Shown here: positions 49,935 to 62,504 of the stretch, piece after piece
Layout of the letters: the number at the start of each line of letters is the position of its first letter
How positions within the stretch are numbered: the stretch's first letter is position 1
Source: Brachionus plicatilis
Lineage: Eukaryota; Rotifera; Eurotatoria; Ploima; Brachionidae
Reading direction: 5' to 3'
NCBI GenBank assembly: GCA_010279815.1
Contig: QEOQ01000493.1
Location: 418,515 to 482,514 of the forward strand
DNA length: 64,000 nt
Program-made: the position numbers and the translations under genes
Notes under the pieces: generated by a model
Told to the model about the DNA's origin: nothing
What the model saw: the letters and a program-made list of their open reading frames with translations, nothing else
Database searches by the model: none

Positions 49935-51834
49935 TTACATGCAGCCAGAAAACAGTAGCAGAGAGCCGCAGCAGTTTGGCGACAATCAACACTTTACCGC
50001 TACTGCTCACCAGTACATATGCAGCAATTTAGCCAATCTGGCCAGCTCGGTCGAACCAAATAAACAAGATTTTAAATTTTTACAAGTTTTTCTTAACAGT
50101 CCTGCTCTAAAAGAGCTTATCGATGTAAGATAATTTTTTTTTGAAATAAAAATTTTAAACTTTTAACAAATTAATTCTATTTAACTTAAAGTGCTTTGAC
50201 ACTATAGTAAATACTCAAGATGTGAGCCTACAGCCCGAAAACAAAGATAACATTTCCTTGATTAAATATGTTCTGAATGATCTTGAGCCGCTGTCAGATC
50301 GGAATCGAGACGTAGCGGAGCTGTACAAAATTTTCCTATCGCCCAATCTTAAATCATTAATTGAGGCCCACGACACCATTGCCGAACAAGACTATGACAA
50401 TGACGAAAATATCCTAGATAATATACTGAAAAAACAGGAACTAGAAAACGAAGGTCCAGACGAGCTGTCTCAGCTTCCTTACTACGCCAGTCCTCCCATA
50501 GATGCTATTCGCATGATCGGCATTCGCAAAGTAAATGACGAACCATTGGGCATTACAGTTCGCATAAATGAGAATGGCGATTTGGAAATCGCTCGAATTA
50601 TGCACGGTGGGATGATTGACAAGCAAGGCCTTTTGCACGAAGGCGATATAATCAAAGAAGTCAATGGTCAGTCAGTCTCCACACCTGAAGAGTTGCAAGA
50701 AAAATTGAAAGAGGCCAAAGGCAGTATCACTCTGAAAGTGGTTCCATCCTATTATGAAATACCATTGGCCTCTCAGGTGTACATGAAGGCCTTGTTCAAC
50801 TATGATCCCAATAAAGATAAGCTTATTCCTGCTAAAGCAGCTGGTTTGAGCTTTTTGGAAGGGGATGTACTGCAAATAATTAGTCAAGAGGACATCCATT
50901 GGTGGCAGGCCAGAAATTTGAAAACAAACCAAAAAGGCCTTATACCATCGCTTTACTTGGAAGAAAGAAGAAAAGCGTTTGTTCCACATGAGCATGATTT
51001 TTCCCAGTCCTCTTGGGTTTGTGGTCTAATAGACAGAAAGAAAAAGAAGAAAATTTTATTCAGCGCCAAGGATCATGCCATTTTGGACAAGGCTGACCTA
51101 AAGTTGTACGAAGAAGTGGCCAGTATGCCACCGTTTCAGCGAAAATCTCTTGTTTTAATCGGAGCCGAGGGAATCGGCAGAAGAACACTTAAAATAAAAC
51201 TAATGAATTTAGACCCAGACAAATTTGGCATTACAATACCACGTAGGTCAAAGTATCTATTTTCAGCTTTTTATTTTTAAATTTTTTCTGTCACCAAGAT
51301 ACTTCAAGAGCAATGCGTGAGAATGAGGAAAATGGTCGAGGGTACTTTTTCGAGGACCGGCAAGTTATGGAAGCCGATATCAAAAAAGGAGAATATTTAG
51401 AATGGGGAGAATATAATGGTAATTTGTATGGCACTAAGCTAAACACAATAAGACAAGTAATTCAAACTGGAAAGATGTGCATCATAGACTGCTCGCCCAA
51501 AGCTCTAAAGTTGTTAAGTAATCAAGAATTTATGCCGTATATTGTGTTCATTAAATGTCCACCTACAGTTGACGACTTATATTCAATGAAATTGAAAAGT
51601 TTGAACCCTAGCAAATTTAAAAATGTGACAATTAATCAATCTATATTGAATATTGATGAGAGCGAGTTCTTTTCAGTAATAGAAGACAGTGAAACAATCG
51701 AAAGAGATTATCATGCCTATTTTGACTTGACCATAATGAATGAAGAGATGGGACGAAGTTTTAATAGTCTTGTAGAGGCTATAGACGCCTTGAAAGCCGA
51801 ACCTCAATGGGTACCTGTTAACTGGCTTTATTAA
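49918..51834 (+). CDS. MPP6: MAGUK scaffold, MPP2/MPP6 (Varicose) type
   Basis: Membrane-associated scaffold for cell junction and polarity complexes. Exons: 49918-50124, 50192-51242, 51299-51834; 597 residues, slightly longer than MPP2/MPP6. Domains in order: L27-like region (about 15-130), PDZ (176-255, MIGIRKVNDEPLGITV, LLHEGDIIKEVNG), SH3 (264-335, ALFNYDPN, WWQA, GLIPS), a basic HOOK (RKKKKK), and guanylate kinase-like domain (385-590, LVLIGAEGIGRR, GEYNGNLYGT), ending EPQWVPVNWLY. IARIMHGGM and MPPFQRK place it with MPP2/MPP6 rather than PALS1. The GK P-loop is degenerate, as in other MAGUKs, so protein binding rather than catalysis is expected. The start is the first ATG of the main frame; an overlapping short upstream ORF begins at 49893. 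Polyadenylation hexamer at 51965. Confidence 0.93.
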
Positions 51835-51964
51835 ATTCAAAATTCAGCTAGACTAGTTTTTAATAATTTGCATTTATAGTTTTAGTGTAAATATGAACGG
51901 ATCTGAAATAACATTCCAATTTTTTTTTGTTGTTGATTTTAATATTCAATAGTTTTAAATCAAA

Positions 51965-51970
51965 AATAAA
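51965..51970 (+). promoter_or_regulatory. polyadenylation signal AATAAA (MPP gene)
   Basis: Hexamer about 130 nt after the MPP stop codon. Position is the only support. Confidence 0.4.
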
Positions 51971-52691
51971 TTAATAGACTTTTTTCTTAAAAAATAAATG
52001 ATAATTTAAATTTTAGACTTGTTAAAAATATATTATTTTAGCATTTCTTATTATAGGCTATTTAATAAAGAATTTTTTAAACGATTTTAATCTCAAAAAG
52101 CTTTTATCTATATGCTTAGGTTATTTGAAATGAGCTATTCATTAGTTTTATTTTTATTTTATGCAAATAATTAAAAATTTATTCGTCTATAATTTGATTA
52201 AATAGAGCAAACATTTGAGCTAACTTAATTAAAAATTCTAATACTGAAACAAAACTAAAATATCCAAAGGTAATATTTTATAGCTCAACTATGACAAATA
52301 ATAGATAAAGACGTAAAAATTTTTTGAATTCGTTATTAATTAACCAAAATAAGTGAGTCGATAAATTTCTTCATCTCCAGTTTTAAAAATCCATCATTTA
52401 GACAATTTTCATAATTTGTTTTTAATTATTTATTTTAATTATTATTTAATACTTTAATTATTTATTATTAAATTTATTTATTTAAAATAATCTATTTATT
52501 TAAGCTTGTTTTCTTGTAAAACAGTGTGACTGAGAGATGATAAAAAATTTTTACGTTTAATTGTCTAATGAAACATAATTATCTAAATTAATTAATAATC
52601 AAAAAGATTAAATATCTTAAATGGGATAATTTTTGTCTAATAAAAGATTTAGAGTCATTAGATAAAGTTAAGAATAGTTGATAAATGATAT

Positions 52692-52772
52692 CTATTTTAT
52701 TTATTTTATTTTATTTAAAATATAGTTCGGCAAAGCCTTGGCCGGTTGGAATGGAAGCTTAGTCCTTCCTTT
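52692..52772 (-). repeat. dispersed repeat with A-rich tail, copy 2
   Basis: Inverted copy of 39107-39174, including the core CCAACCGGCCAAGGCTTTGC and a longer AAATAAAATAAA tail, with about 2 mismatches in the shared 68 bp. Confidence 0.75.
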
Positions 52773-53849
52773 AAAAATAAATTATATCTATTTAGAACCA
52801 TATTTAAATGCTTAAAATTTCCAATTCAACAATTTATGATTTCATGTATAATCTCAAATATCAAAAGCTTTTTTAGTCTTCATCGGCACAGAAAATTATC
52901 AATTATTTTTTGGTAATTTTATTTTTATTAGAATGCTTTTTAAATTTTATAATTTGTTGGATATCTTGCTTGCTTTCCTTTTCTTCATGCAAAACAAAAG
53001 CTCTGTGAAATATGTCCGTGTCTGATTTCTTTAACTATTTGTTTTAATACATTATATCAGAGAACATACTTTGGGGTCTCAAATCAAATGTTGATTCTCA
53101 TTTGTCTACTTAAAAATTAAAATAAAAGTCAGTTGAAGTTTCAGTTTTAGTTTTTCAATCATCAAAAATTAATTTTTAGTTTAATCAAATGAACTTAGAG
53201 TTTAATATTTCTAATTTTTACAATTTAAAAAACTAAAATTTTTTTAAAAATTTCTAATCGAAAAGTTTTGAAATGGTTCTTGAGCATAATGAACAATTTT
53301 GCTGCAAACTCAAAAACATTAAACTTTAAAAACTATCACATTATTTAAATATCAATGGACACTTGACACAAATCAAAGCTTTTATTGGCATTTGATTTAT
53401 AATATTTTATTAATTCAAAAAAATTTTACTTAGTTTAAGTTTTGCCAAACAGATTTGCACTCACATTGAATGTGTCATATTTTAAGTGTTAAAATTTTTT
53501 TTAATATGAAAGGTTTCAAATAGGAATTTTATTTACTATATTCCTTTTACTGTTTTACAACTAATTAAAAAAAATAAAATATGAATTTTCAAAATGTAAT
53601 ATTTAAAAACAATTCTAAAATAAAAAAAGATCATTAGCAAGTCTTTGAATTTATCAAAAAATCTGAAAAATTAATTTATTGAGACTATTCAATTTTATTA
53701 AAAACAAAAAATATTTTTTTTTGTCTAAGCTAATTGAAAAAAATTCAGATAAAAAATAAAAATGGTAAAACAAATGGTTCATGATGATTGTCAGGTACTT
53801 CTTAATTATTATCTATCCATATTTTTAAATCTCAATAACTAAATTTTGA

Positions 53850-54615
53850 CTTTTTTACCTTCATTTAATTCTAATTTTGGTGCTCAAGTATTATGGATAT
53901 AACTGTTAATTTGTAGTGTTGTTGGTATTTCAATACCTGGTACAAATAAATCATTTAATACATCTGGATCATTATCAATTTTTTTCGGTTTATGCCTTGA
54001 TTTTCAATCATGAAGAGCATACAAAATATTTGTTGCAGTTTTAGTTCGCACCCTGTATGCATTCACTAGGGATAATATTTAACTTAAAGTAAATTTTTTG
54101 TTTTTTAAAGTAATTTATAACGAAAATAAAGCTTTTCATTTTATATTAAATCTATTTATTCGAAATTAAAGTAAAAGTATTGTAATTTAAATTAAATTAA
54201 TTGAAACTATAGTAAAAATGTTTTTATGTAAAGTAAAAAAAAAAAAATTAAAGTAATGTCATAGTTTACTAGAGAAAAAAATTAATTTTTTGATAAAGTA
54301 CCATTGTTTGATTTAGCTGGTCTACCTTTTTTTTAACATAAACAAATTCTCTCACATTATCGTCTGAGTAGTAGTTTAGTAACTTGCACAGACAGATGAA
54401 ATGCTTACATATGCCAAATTTAAGAAAATATAGGCAACTGCAATAAGGGGGTTTCAACAATACATAATATTTGTTCTCATTGTTGACAATTCTGTAAGCA
54501 GATAAAGAATCAATCATGCTAAAGTCCGACAGGATTAATTCATCTGCTTTAACGATCAAACTGTTATCACGTTTCAAACTGTAATCAAATTTAACTTGAG
54601 ATATACTTAAGTCAT
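53850..54615 (-). pseudogene. SWIM zinc-finger fragment, likely MULE-type transposase remnant
   Basis: The open frame 54615-54269 contains a SWIM signature: YCSCLYFLKFGICKHFICL gives CxC, a spacer, then CxH. Further along the same strand (54060-53850) a frame with two stops reads TKTATNILYAL and DPDVLNDLFVPGI, like the basic tail after SWIM in such proteins. SWIM fingers sit at the C-terminus of MULE transposases. No DDE domain is visible upstream, so the copy is truncated. A small host SWIM protein is the less likely alternative. Confidence 0.5.
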
Positions 54616-55324
54616 CTTATAAACAACAATGAAATGATTTTAGAATAGAAGAAAACTTCTATTCAAATACTTAAATTTACTATAGTAAAAAATGAAATGA
54701 TTTATTTTTGCATGAAGTTGTTTTAGAGAAATATAGTTTGATTTTAAATTAAAAAGCTTTTACTTTATATTAGCAAATATTACTTTAGAAAAAAATAGTT
54801 TTACTTAATGGAAAAAAAAAGACTCTATTTTAATTAGCCAGCCCATTCACTATCAATTTCCTTTTCTTCTATTGTTAAACCATTTTTGTCAACATATTCA
54901 TTTACTCTTTAAATTTTTTTTTGAGATCATTGATCATGAGAAAGTTGAATCAAACATTTTGAGCAAATTGTAAAAAATATGAACGAAAACTAAGCAATTT
55001 TTACAAATTAAAAAAAAATAAACAAAAATTAATATTCATAACACAAAACTGATAAACAAAAAATTAAATCTTTGTTCACGTGAACAAATTTTTTATTAAC
55101 ATAAAAAAAATTTTTTGAGAGAAAAAATTAATTTCTGGAAACTCAGGTAATGGTTTGCAATCAAAAATTTCTAAATATTAAATGAAATTAATTTTTTAAA
55201 ATGATTAATATTAAATTAATCTTAAAATAATCGATTTTAATAATAATAAGGAGCTTCTACAGGTCAATAATAGAGCAAGCTTTTGTTTGTGATGGGAGAA
55301 ATAATGTATGTAATAACAGATTAA

Positions 55325-55950
55325 ATTAGTACTAGAAGCACCATCGAGTCAAAATAACTCTTTTTCGATTTTTAATCTCTTTAATTTAAACTAATTTTAA
55401 TTTTATGAATTTGAAATTTTTTCAGAATAAAAACGGGTAAATTTTGCAAAATTAAAATAAGATTATTTCAAAAATTTTTTTATTTTGCAAAATCATCCAT
55501 TCACTCCTAGAAGCACTAAAACGAGTCAAATGACAGGCTTTGATTTTTCAATTAAATTAATTATTAATTTTTATTAAGTTTTGCAATTAAAAATTATGAA
55601 TTTAGCTAGAAAATCAATGGATTAGTGATAAAATATTGATAAAAAGTTTCCAAATCTTTTAAAAAATAGACTCAGATCACGGTACTTGAACGAATATGGG
55701 CAAATTTCAAACAAGCAAAGATTATAGTTTGCTTATTTTGAAAAAAGTAGAAGGGCTCCAAGAAGAAATGGATTCAATAACCGGTCAATTTTTTGCTTGA
55801 TATTTTTATTTAGCTGATTTTTTATTTTCCCTCAATTAAAATTAAGTTTTGCATAGATTCATCCATATACCATTAGATTCTAATAAAACGAGTCAAATGG
55901 CTATCTTTTGAGCTTTTAGTATTAAGAAATTTTGAAACTTCTAGTGTTAA
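55325..55950. mobile_element. piggyBac-like MITE remnant(s)
   Basis: The left side reads TACTAGAAGCACC followed by CGAGTCA; the right end reads ACTTCTAGTGTTAA, the complement of TTAACACTAGAAGT, with TTAA at 55947-55950. A second internal start (CTAGAAGCACTAAAACGAGT, 55506) and a further AAAACGAGTCAAATG near 55888 suggest two overlapping or nested copies. The motif is shared with 37456. Confidence 0.5.
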
Positions 55951-56698
55951 ATAATAAAGTTTTAGATTTATATAAGCAGGTTCAAAATTATTTTTTATTT
56001 CAATATTGATTTCATCCAAGCCAAGTCATTCATACACTAGATCAGTCCATTGCATTTCAAATTTTCAATTTTGAAAATAGTTAATACATATATATTTTTT
56101 TTTAATTTTGTCATAAAATTATTTGAAACCGATCTGACGGTTCAAATTGGTCAAATTATTTCATCCAAGTTTTTTTATTACTGTTCATTTGAATGTGATA
56201 TGTTTATTTTAGAGCTTTTGGCTGAAATAAATTGATACTTCAAAATCAAAGTAATTCATCGCTTCATTAATTCATTACAATAAATGATTAAAATCAAATT
56301 GTTATAAAATAGTGTGGAATCCTTAAAAATGGATTTTTCTTACGTCATGATTTGAATACTCCATATTTAAAATAAATGCATTTCAAATATTAAATGCATT
56401 TTTTTGCTTGGTTTATCTGAAAAAAATTTAATTTAATTTAGATTAAATTTCAATAATTTATTTCTTAAACTTAAAAGCTTAAACTTTCTTTGGCTTTCCG
56501 CATCGTAGCTCTCAACTTCAACTTAATTATTTTGAAGTATGGATCTTTGTCATCATTAAATATTCTGATACATAATTTTCTATAAATTGCTAATTTTAGC
56601 TAAGTATTAGCATTTTTTTCAATGTATATCTTTAATTATTTATAAGATTACTTACACAAAAAATTTTAAAAAAAAGTTTTAATTTTTTGATTAATAGA

Positions 56699-59600
56699 AT
56701 GTATACAATCAGAAGACGGCAAAAACTCCGTTTTTGGCTAACGATTGGATTGATATTGTTATTCATATTTTTTTTTCTGTTAATAAATCAAACAAAATCA
56801 ATAGAAGACTCTGACCGAGATTACCATCGAAGGCGAGACAGCTACCGTAAAAAAGTAAAGGAAAAATACTCGGCTAACGAACAAGTTGAACTAGAGCAAG
56901 AAAAAAATGATGAATTAAAAGATGGCGCCAGTAAAAGCGAACTGGCCCGCACCATGAAATCAATGCAAAAATTGGTTCATCTGGACCTAAAAGGTTCTCC
57001 TCCAAAATTAAACTACTTAAAAGAGCTGATACCATTTATCAAAAAATCCGGAGCTACTGGCGTCATTATTGAGTACGAGGATTTTTTTCCATACAAAGAC
57101 GATTTGGAAAGCGTCACTAACCAGAACCACTATACCAATCAAGAACTCAAGCAAATATTTGATCTTCTCAAACAAAATCAAATGAGTCTCATACCTTTGA
57201 TTCAAACCTATGGTCACATGGAATTTGTGCTTAAATTGAAACAATTTTCACATTTAAGAGAATCACCTGAGCATTATCAAGTAATAACCCCCTGTCTGAA
57301 TGAATCATATAGCAAAGTGCTTTACAAAATGATTGATCAAATACTTGAAATTCATCCGGAAGAGCTCGAATATATCCACATTGGCTGTGACGAGGTATTT
57401 TTTATTAATCAAAATGCTGCGTGTAAAAAAATGCCCCACTTACAAACAACGAAAGATTTTTTTATCTAGTAATAATTCACTGTTATTTTCAAGCTGTTTT
57501 AAAGCAGTTTTTAATAAAAGTCACGTTACCAATTTGGTCAATTATGTTAAATCAAAAAGACCAAATTTAGGGGTCATGATTTGGGAAGACATGATAAGAA
57601 GAAATATGCTGAGCAGTGTAAATTTAAATTAAAGCTTAATTTTATATATTACTTAATCTTTAATAAAAGAATGATTATTCAATTAAAACTTTTGCCAAGA
57701 AGATTGTACCAGTTGTTTGGAATTATAAAGCTCAAGTTGAAATCGATAGTGACGTGTTCAGAATGTAAGCCTAAAAATTTTCTTTTTTAATTTTCGTTCT
57801 TCAACTAAGAGACCAACATTAAAATAAAACAAGTTTTTTGCGGTATTTCCACTCTGAGATCAAAATTTCATATTTCGTGGATTTTTTACATATTAAAACT
57901 TTTTAAATTTATTTTGAGAAATAATCCTAAATTAAGCTTGAATTAGCTTCCATTAATAAAATACTATTTAAACTTCTTTTACAGTCAGAAATATAATACA
58001 ATTCTAGAAAAATTAAAAAAAAATTGCTTTTCCCTGACTTTGTTATGGTTTACTCTAATTTTAGAATCAAGTTTAATTTTTGATTGTTATAAAAGCAGTT
58101 TGCGATACATTTTAGAAAGTTTTTTTAATCTGAATATATATATAAAATAAAATAAATTATTTTAAATATGATTCAAAATCACAGTGTTGATTCGCAGATT
58201 GAAATTTACCATTTTTAATGTAAATTTTCGTCAAATATTTTAATTTAAGTTAAAACCGTTATAATATTAAAATCCAAAAATCGAAAAACTTTTCGCAATT
58301 TTGTTAATTTATTAATTTTTGTTAATTTAACAATTTTTCACTGGATTTGAAAAATTTTAAATTTTATTCAAATAAAAATGGTATTAAAGGTTTAAAAAAT
58401 CTTTACTTGCTGAAATTTTTCAGTTATAGAAAATCTTGAATAATCTCATATTGTTATAGAAAAGCGTTAATATACAAAGGTTAAAAAAAACTATTTTACA
58501 AAAGCGTTCTGATCCCCTACCGTCTCTACTCATTTCCTATTTTTATTTTTTTATTCAAAAAAAATTGTCAATTAGTTTCAACTGATTTTTTTTCAAAAAT
58601 TTTAATATTGTTAGGTGAGTGATATATTTTGACATTTTTCTGAAGCCAGTAAATAATAAAAACCAGAAAGACTTGATTTTTTTTATCGAAGAGAAGAAGG
58701 AAAAAAAAACTCAGATTTTTTTTCCTTCTTCATGTTTGATAATTTAAAATTTGAAATTCTACTTTAGCTCTTCTAACAAAATAGAATTGAATAAAATTTT
58801 ATATAAATATTCCACATTTTTCTAATGTAAAAAACTAAGTAAAAGCCAAAAAAAAATTTTCAACTTGGTTTATAAAATATTACGGAAAAGAACAGTCAAC
58901 ATTTATTTTTCACTGTTTATCAAAATAATTAAATTGAAAAGTTTTGACTGATAATTTTTTTATTACACCGTAAATTTTCTTTTTAGTAGAGATAATAATT
59001 TAGAATAATTAAGATAATTTTGCAAATAAAATAAAAATCAAATTATTTGTTAAATTGTAAGTATAAAACGAATCGATGATATTATTCTATGGGACTACTC
59101 TCATTCTTATTAAAGAGAGTTGAATGTATAATATTTAAAAATTCTCTTCAAAATAAATAATGATTTAAGATTCGGTAATTAAAATAAAATTGAAAATTGT
59201 AAAAAGAAACTTAAGCAATCTTTAAATTGATCAATTCATTTATTAAAGGTTTGATTTTTCATTCTGTTTAATACAAAAAAGTTTTCTAAATCTAATATAG
59301 CTTCTTTAAAAGATTTAAATTAGTGATAAGTATTATCTAAGGGAAATGTGTTATTTTTTAATAATTAAGACTTCTATTATTTCGCTTATATTCAATTTAA
59401 AAATGCCCTATTTGACATCAAAATTAGTTTACTCAAAACTTTAGAAAGAATATTAAAATGGGGACTCTTTGATGTTTTTTTTTCTTCCTGATAAATTTAA
59501 AGAATTGAATTTAACATTTGAGCCTAATAATTAAAATGAAAATTTATTATTCTATAGATGAACACAATTATTTTTTTTGAATTTATTCACAATTAAAATA

Positions 59601-60966
59601 TTAATATTTAATTAATTAAGATTAAAAAAATATAAAAATTAAATTTTTTTTATCTATTTCTTCAGATACTTTCAAATCTTTTCTATTTCTAATTAACATT
59701 TATACTGTTTTAATGTCGAGTTAAGAAAACTTTATGATCCTAATCAAGAATTTTAAACGAAATTTAAAATAAACTTATTATTTTTTATTCTTAAGAAATT
59801 TGCTATATTTTAAAAAGCTAAAAAATTAAATTTTTCACGCTATAATTGAGTTATTTTCTTACACTTTGACTGATGAGTTACTGATTCACTTTTAAATAGT
59901 TAGATGCCCAGTTTAATATCGTTACATAAACATGAATTTTTTGATCGATTTTAATATCGATTGAAAAATTATTCGAATAAAAATTCGATTAAAAAAAATT
60001 AATCGATTTTTGAATACTTTCAATCGATTTGAGTCGATTGCCAACACTAAATATAAAATTGAGATTTTTTAAATTTTATCTTTAAATTTAAGATATGATG
60101 ACTTATTTTCAGAGATTTGGTTTGCTAGTGCCTTTAAAGGAGCGACTCGTCACTTGGAAATAATTCCTAATGCTGAGCTTCATCATTCAAACCACTTGTC
60201 ATGGTTGAGTATAATTAGAAATTTTCCAAGCACACACAAAATTAAAGGAATGATTCTGACAGGATGGTCGAGGTAACCCAGGATTTTAAATTCTTATCTT
60301 TTAATCAAAATTGACTTAAAATCAAAAAGATATGACCATATGCAAGCTGTATGCGAAATTTTACCAGCTTCCTTACCCTCAATGACGCTTTGTCTGCAAA
60401 CTTTGTTAAATTATCAGGAAGAGAACGCCTTGGTTTTCGAAGAAACAAAAAAAATATTAAACTGCGACTATAGTGGTCACGATGCAGGGTTTTTACTCGA
60501 CCCTACTAGTGTAACTAATTTTACTAAACTTCAAGTTAGTGTACAAGAACTGACCAGTTTGTATAAATGTGATTTTCCCGGTGCGCAACTTTACAATTGG
60601 TTATTAGGTCTTCGAATATTGATTCATGGATTCGAAACCAAACATGCAATCTATTCAGAAATATTGAATAGTTATAATTTAAAAAATAATTTTTTTAATA
60701 CAATAAAATTAAAAGAAGCAATCGATTTCATGTATCCAATGTTCAAGACAAAATTCATAGAAATTTTAACTCTAGGCGAGAAAGAATTCGACAAGCTATT
60801 CTATACAGATTTATATGAAGAGATATCAGCTGTATACGTACAAAGATATGTAAGCCTAATCGAAGAAAGGTTGACTGAGTTGAATAAAACAAAAATTCCA
60901 GAAAGTGCGCCAATAAGACCATTGAATAAGATAAATAAACTTGATGTTGCACAATCAGTATTGTGA
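56699..60966 (+). CDS. HEXD: hexosaminidase D (GH20-type) with N-terminal membrane anchor
   Basis: Beta-hexosaminidase related to vertebrate HEXD; it should remove terminal N-acetylhexosamine, with GalNAc preferred in the family. Exons: 56699-57468, 57521-57617, 57670-57764, 60093-60272, 60330-60966; 592 residues. Family blocks: VHLDLKGSPPKLNYL, IIEYEDFFPY, PLIQTYGHMEFVLK, then HIGCDEV with the catalytic Asp-Glu pair at about 230-231, VMIWEDMIRR, PVVWNYKA, IWFASAFKGAT, and MILTGWSRYDH across the exon 4/5 join. Unlike vertebrate HEXD, the protein starts MYTIRRRQKLRFW followed by a hydrophobic segment (about 12-29), predicting a type II anchor with a stem. Exon 4 must begin at 60093; a nearer acceptor would break phase. 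Intron 3 is 2.3 kb. Confidence 0.9.
57765..60092 (+). other. large HEXD intron 3
   Basis: A 2.3-kb GT-AG intron in a gene whose other introns are about 52-57 nt. Apart from the ATCGAT-rich patch at 59941-60050 it is featureless AT-rich DNA. Confidence 0.7.
59941..60050 (-). repeat. ATCGATT-rich palindromic patch, possible hAT-like end
   Basis: Several ATCGATT/AATCGAT units on both strands within 110 bp. The minus strand begins TAGTGTTGGCAATCGACTC at 60050, similar to the CAGTGTTGGC-type termini of hAT elements. No paired end found. Confidence 0.35.
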
Positions 60967-61770
60967 TTCGATTTAGACTCATCGGATAATAATATTAATT
61001 TTTTATTCTTTAATTAGTTTATTTAAAATAAAACATGTGTTATAAATATCTATAAATTTCTTATTATTATCATTATTTTTTATCTCAGTAAACTGGAGAC
61101 TTATGCTAAAACACGGGCCACCCGTTTTATACTAGAACACGGACCGCGGTCAGATGGTATTTGGAATTATCCAAAAACTTCCAATCACCGACCATTTTGT
61201 AGAGAATTTGATTATTTTTTACGCACAAGTATCAGTTGGACCATAAGACCTAGTTTTTGACTTGTAAAACTAGTAACAACGAGTAAAATCCTGAGTTGCT
61301 GTTAATGGATCATATGTTTTATACTCATGGCATACCGTTTTGTAGATAATTAAAATCTCTACATTCTTACATTAGAAATAAGAATTTGTTTTAGAGATCT
61401 CGGTCAAAATTTCACTTAATTTATTTTTACTATCAACCAAGCCAATTTTTTTAAAAATTATTGAAAGAAAAAATAATGGTCAGATGTTCAACTTAATAAA
61501 AGTAAACCTGCAATGGTAGAATCTGATGAATACGAATTTTTTATATTTTCTAAAGTGGAAAAGGATCAAAATTTTGAAATAAAAGAAATTTTGTTCAAAT
61601 AAAACCTTAATATTTTTTTTTTAAATGAATATTGATAAAAATTTTTTTTTACAATAATTAAAAAATTTTAAAATATTCAAAAATTTCTGATGCCTGAAAA
61701 TAATTTAAAAAAAAGGTTAAGTTGAAAGTAAAAATAAATTAAGAGAAATTTTGATGAGCTTTTAAAAAAA
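60967..61770. other. intergenic, HEXD 3' region
   Basis: Contains the AATAAA at 61027-61032 (likely HEXD polyadenylation). At 61100-61140 a short tandem-like pair around ACACGGGCC / ACACGGACC lies in a GC-richer patch. No coding similarity. Confidence 0.45.
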
Positions 61771-61902
61771 NNNNNNNNNNNNNNNNNNNNNNNNNNNNNN
61801 NNNNNNNNNNNNNNNNNNNNNNNNNNNNNNNNNNNNNNNNNNNNNNNNNNNNNNNNNNNNNNNNNNNNNNNNNNNNNNNNNNNNNNNNNNNNNNNNNNNN
61901 NN
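61771..61902. other. assembly gap (N run)
   Basis: 132 undetermined bases next to a retrotransposon fragment. Confidence 1.
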
Positions 61903-62354
61903 ATAGATAAGATATTACGGGTCAGAAAATTTTGTATAATTAGATAGCAGCTACATAGAGGAGTGGGATTCGTAATAAATCTAGAATCGAAGCCTCTTTA
62001 ATACTCCGAAACAAGTTTTTTAGTCAATGGAACTGAATAATCAAGAGCATTACGAAGGTAATTTTCTAAGAGATTGCTTAATCTGTGCTCAATTTTACTG
62101 ATATTCAATTTATTCTCTACTTCATAGAATAATGATCCAGAGGAGGTTCTGAGAGGAAGTTTTAGAATGCATCTAACAGCAGTATTTTGAATAACTTGTA
62201 AATTTTGTAAACCTGATTCGGAGAATGAGTTAGTATATGGAAAATTATAATCCAGAATTGAACCAATAAGTGCCTTGTAAAGACTAGCTAGTGTATTGTG
62301 GTTGAGCTTCCAATTTTTTGAAGACAAAATTTTTATTATATTGAGTCTATTCAT
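61903..62354 (-). mobile_element. non-LTR retrotransposon RT C-terminal fragment
   Basis: The minus-strand frame 62354-61998 carries the RT C-terminal block RLNIIKILSSKNWKLN, SLYKALIGSILDYNF and LQVIQNTAVRCILKL, followed past a stop by RGFDSRFITNPTPL. It is closer to the 8561-9530 copy (RLNIIKIMSAKNWKLK, RGFKARFISNPAPL) than to the 25-kb copy. It is 5'-truncated near 62354 and bounded by the gap. Confidence 0.85.
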
Positions 62355-62504
62355 GCGTTCAATATATTTTAATTAATTTGTTCGATTTTTTTTAGGTTTT
62401 TAAAAAATAAAGTATAAATCAATAAATCTAGTCACTATTTTCGTACATTAGAGATTATTATTATTTTTTAATCCTTAAAAATTATAAAATAAAATAATCA
62501 AATT

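Larger units (their letters stand above)
51971..56698. other. intergenic region with transposon fossils
   Basis: Holds a dispersed repeat (52692), a MULE/SWIM-type fossil (53850-54615) and piggyBac-like remnants (55325-55950). A minus-strand open stretch ending in a stop near 52905 (about 45 codons, with FHRAFVLHEEKE) looks protein-like but matches nothing I know. The rest is AT-rich without signal. Confidence 0.5.

Noticed and set aside
52900..53040. Minus-strand open stretch ending in TAA, a candidate last exon
   Set aside because: No upstream exons or family match; mentioned only as part of the intergenic region.
57769..60111. Using the acceptor immediately before the AG dinucleotide at 60111 for HEXD exon 4
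   Set aside because: It gives the wrong phase; the acceptor before 60093 restores both phase and family alignment.
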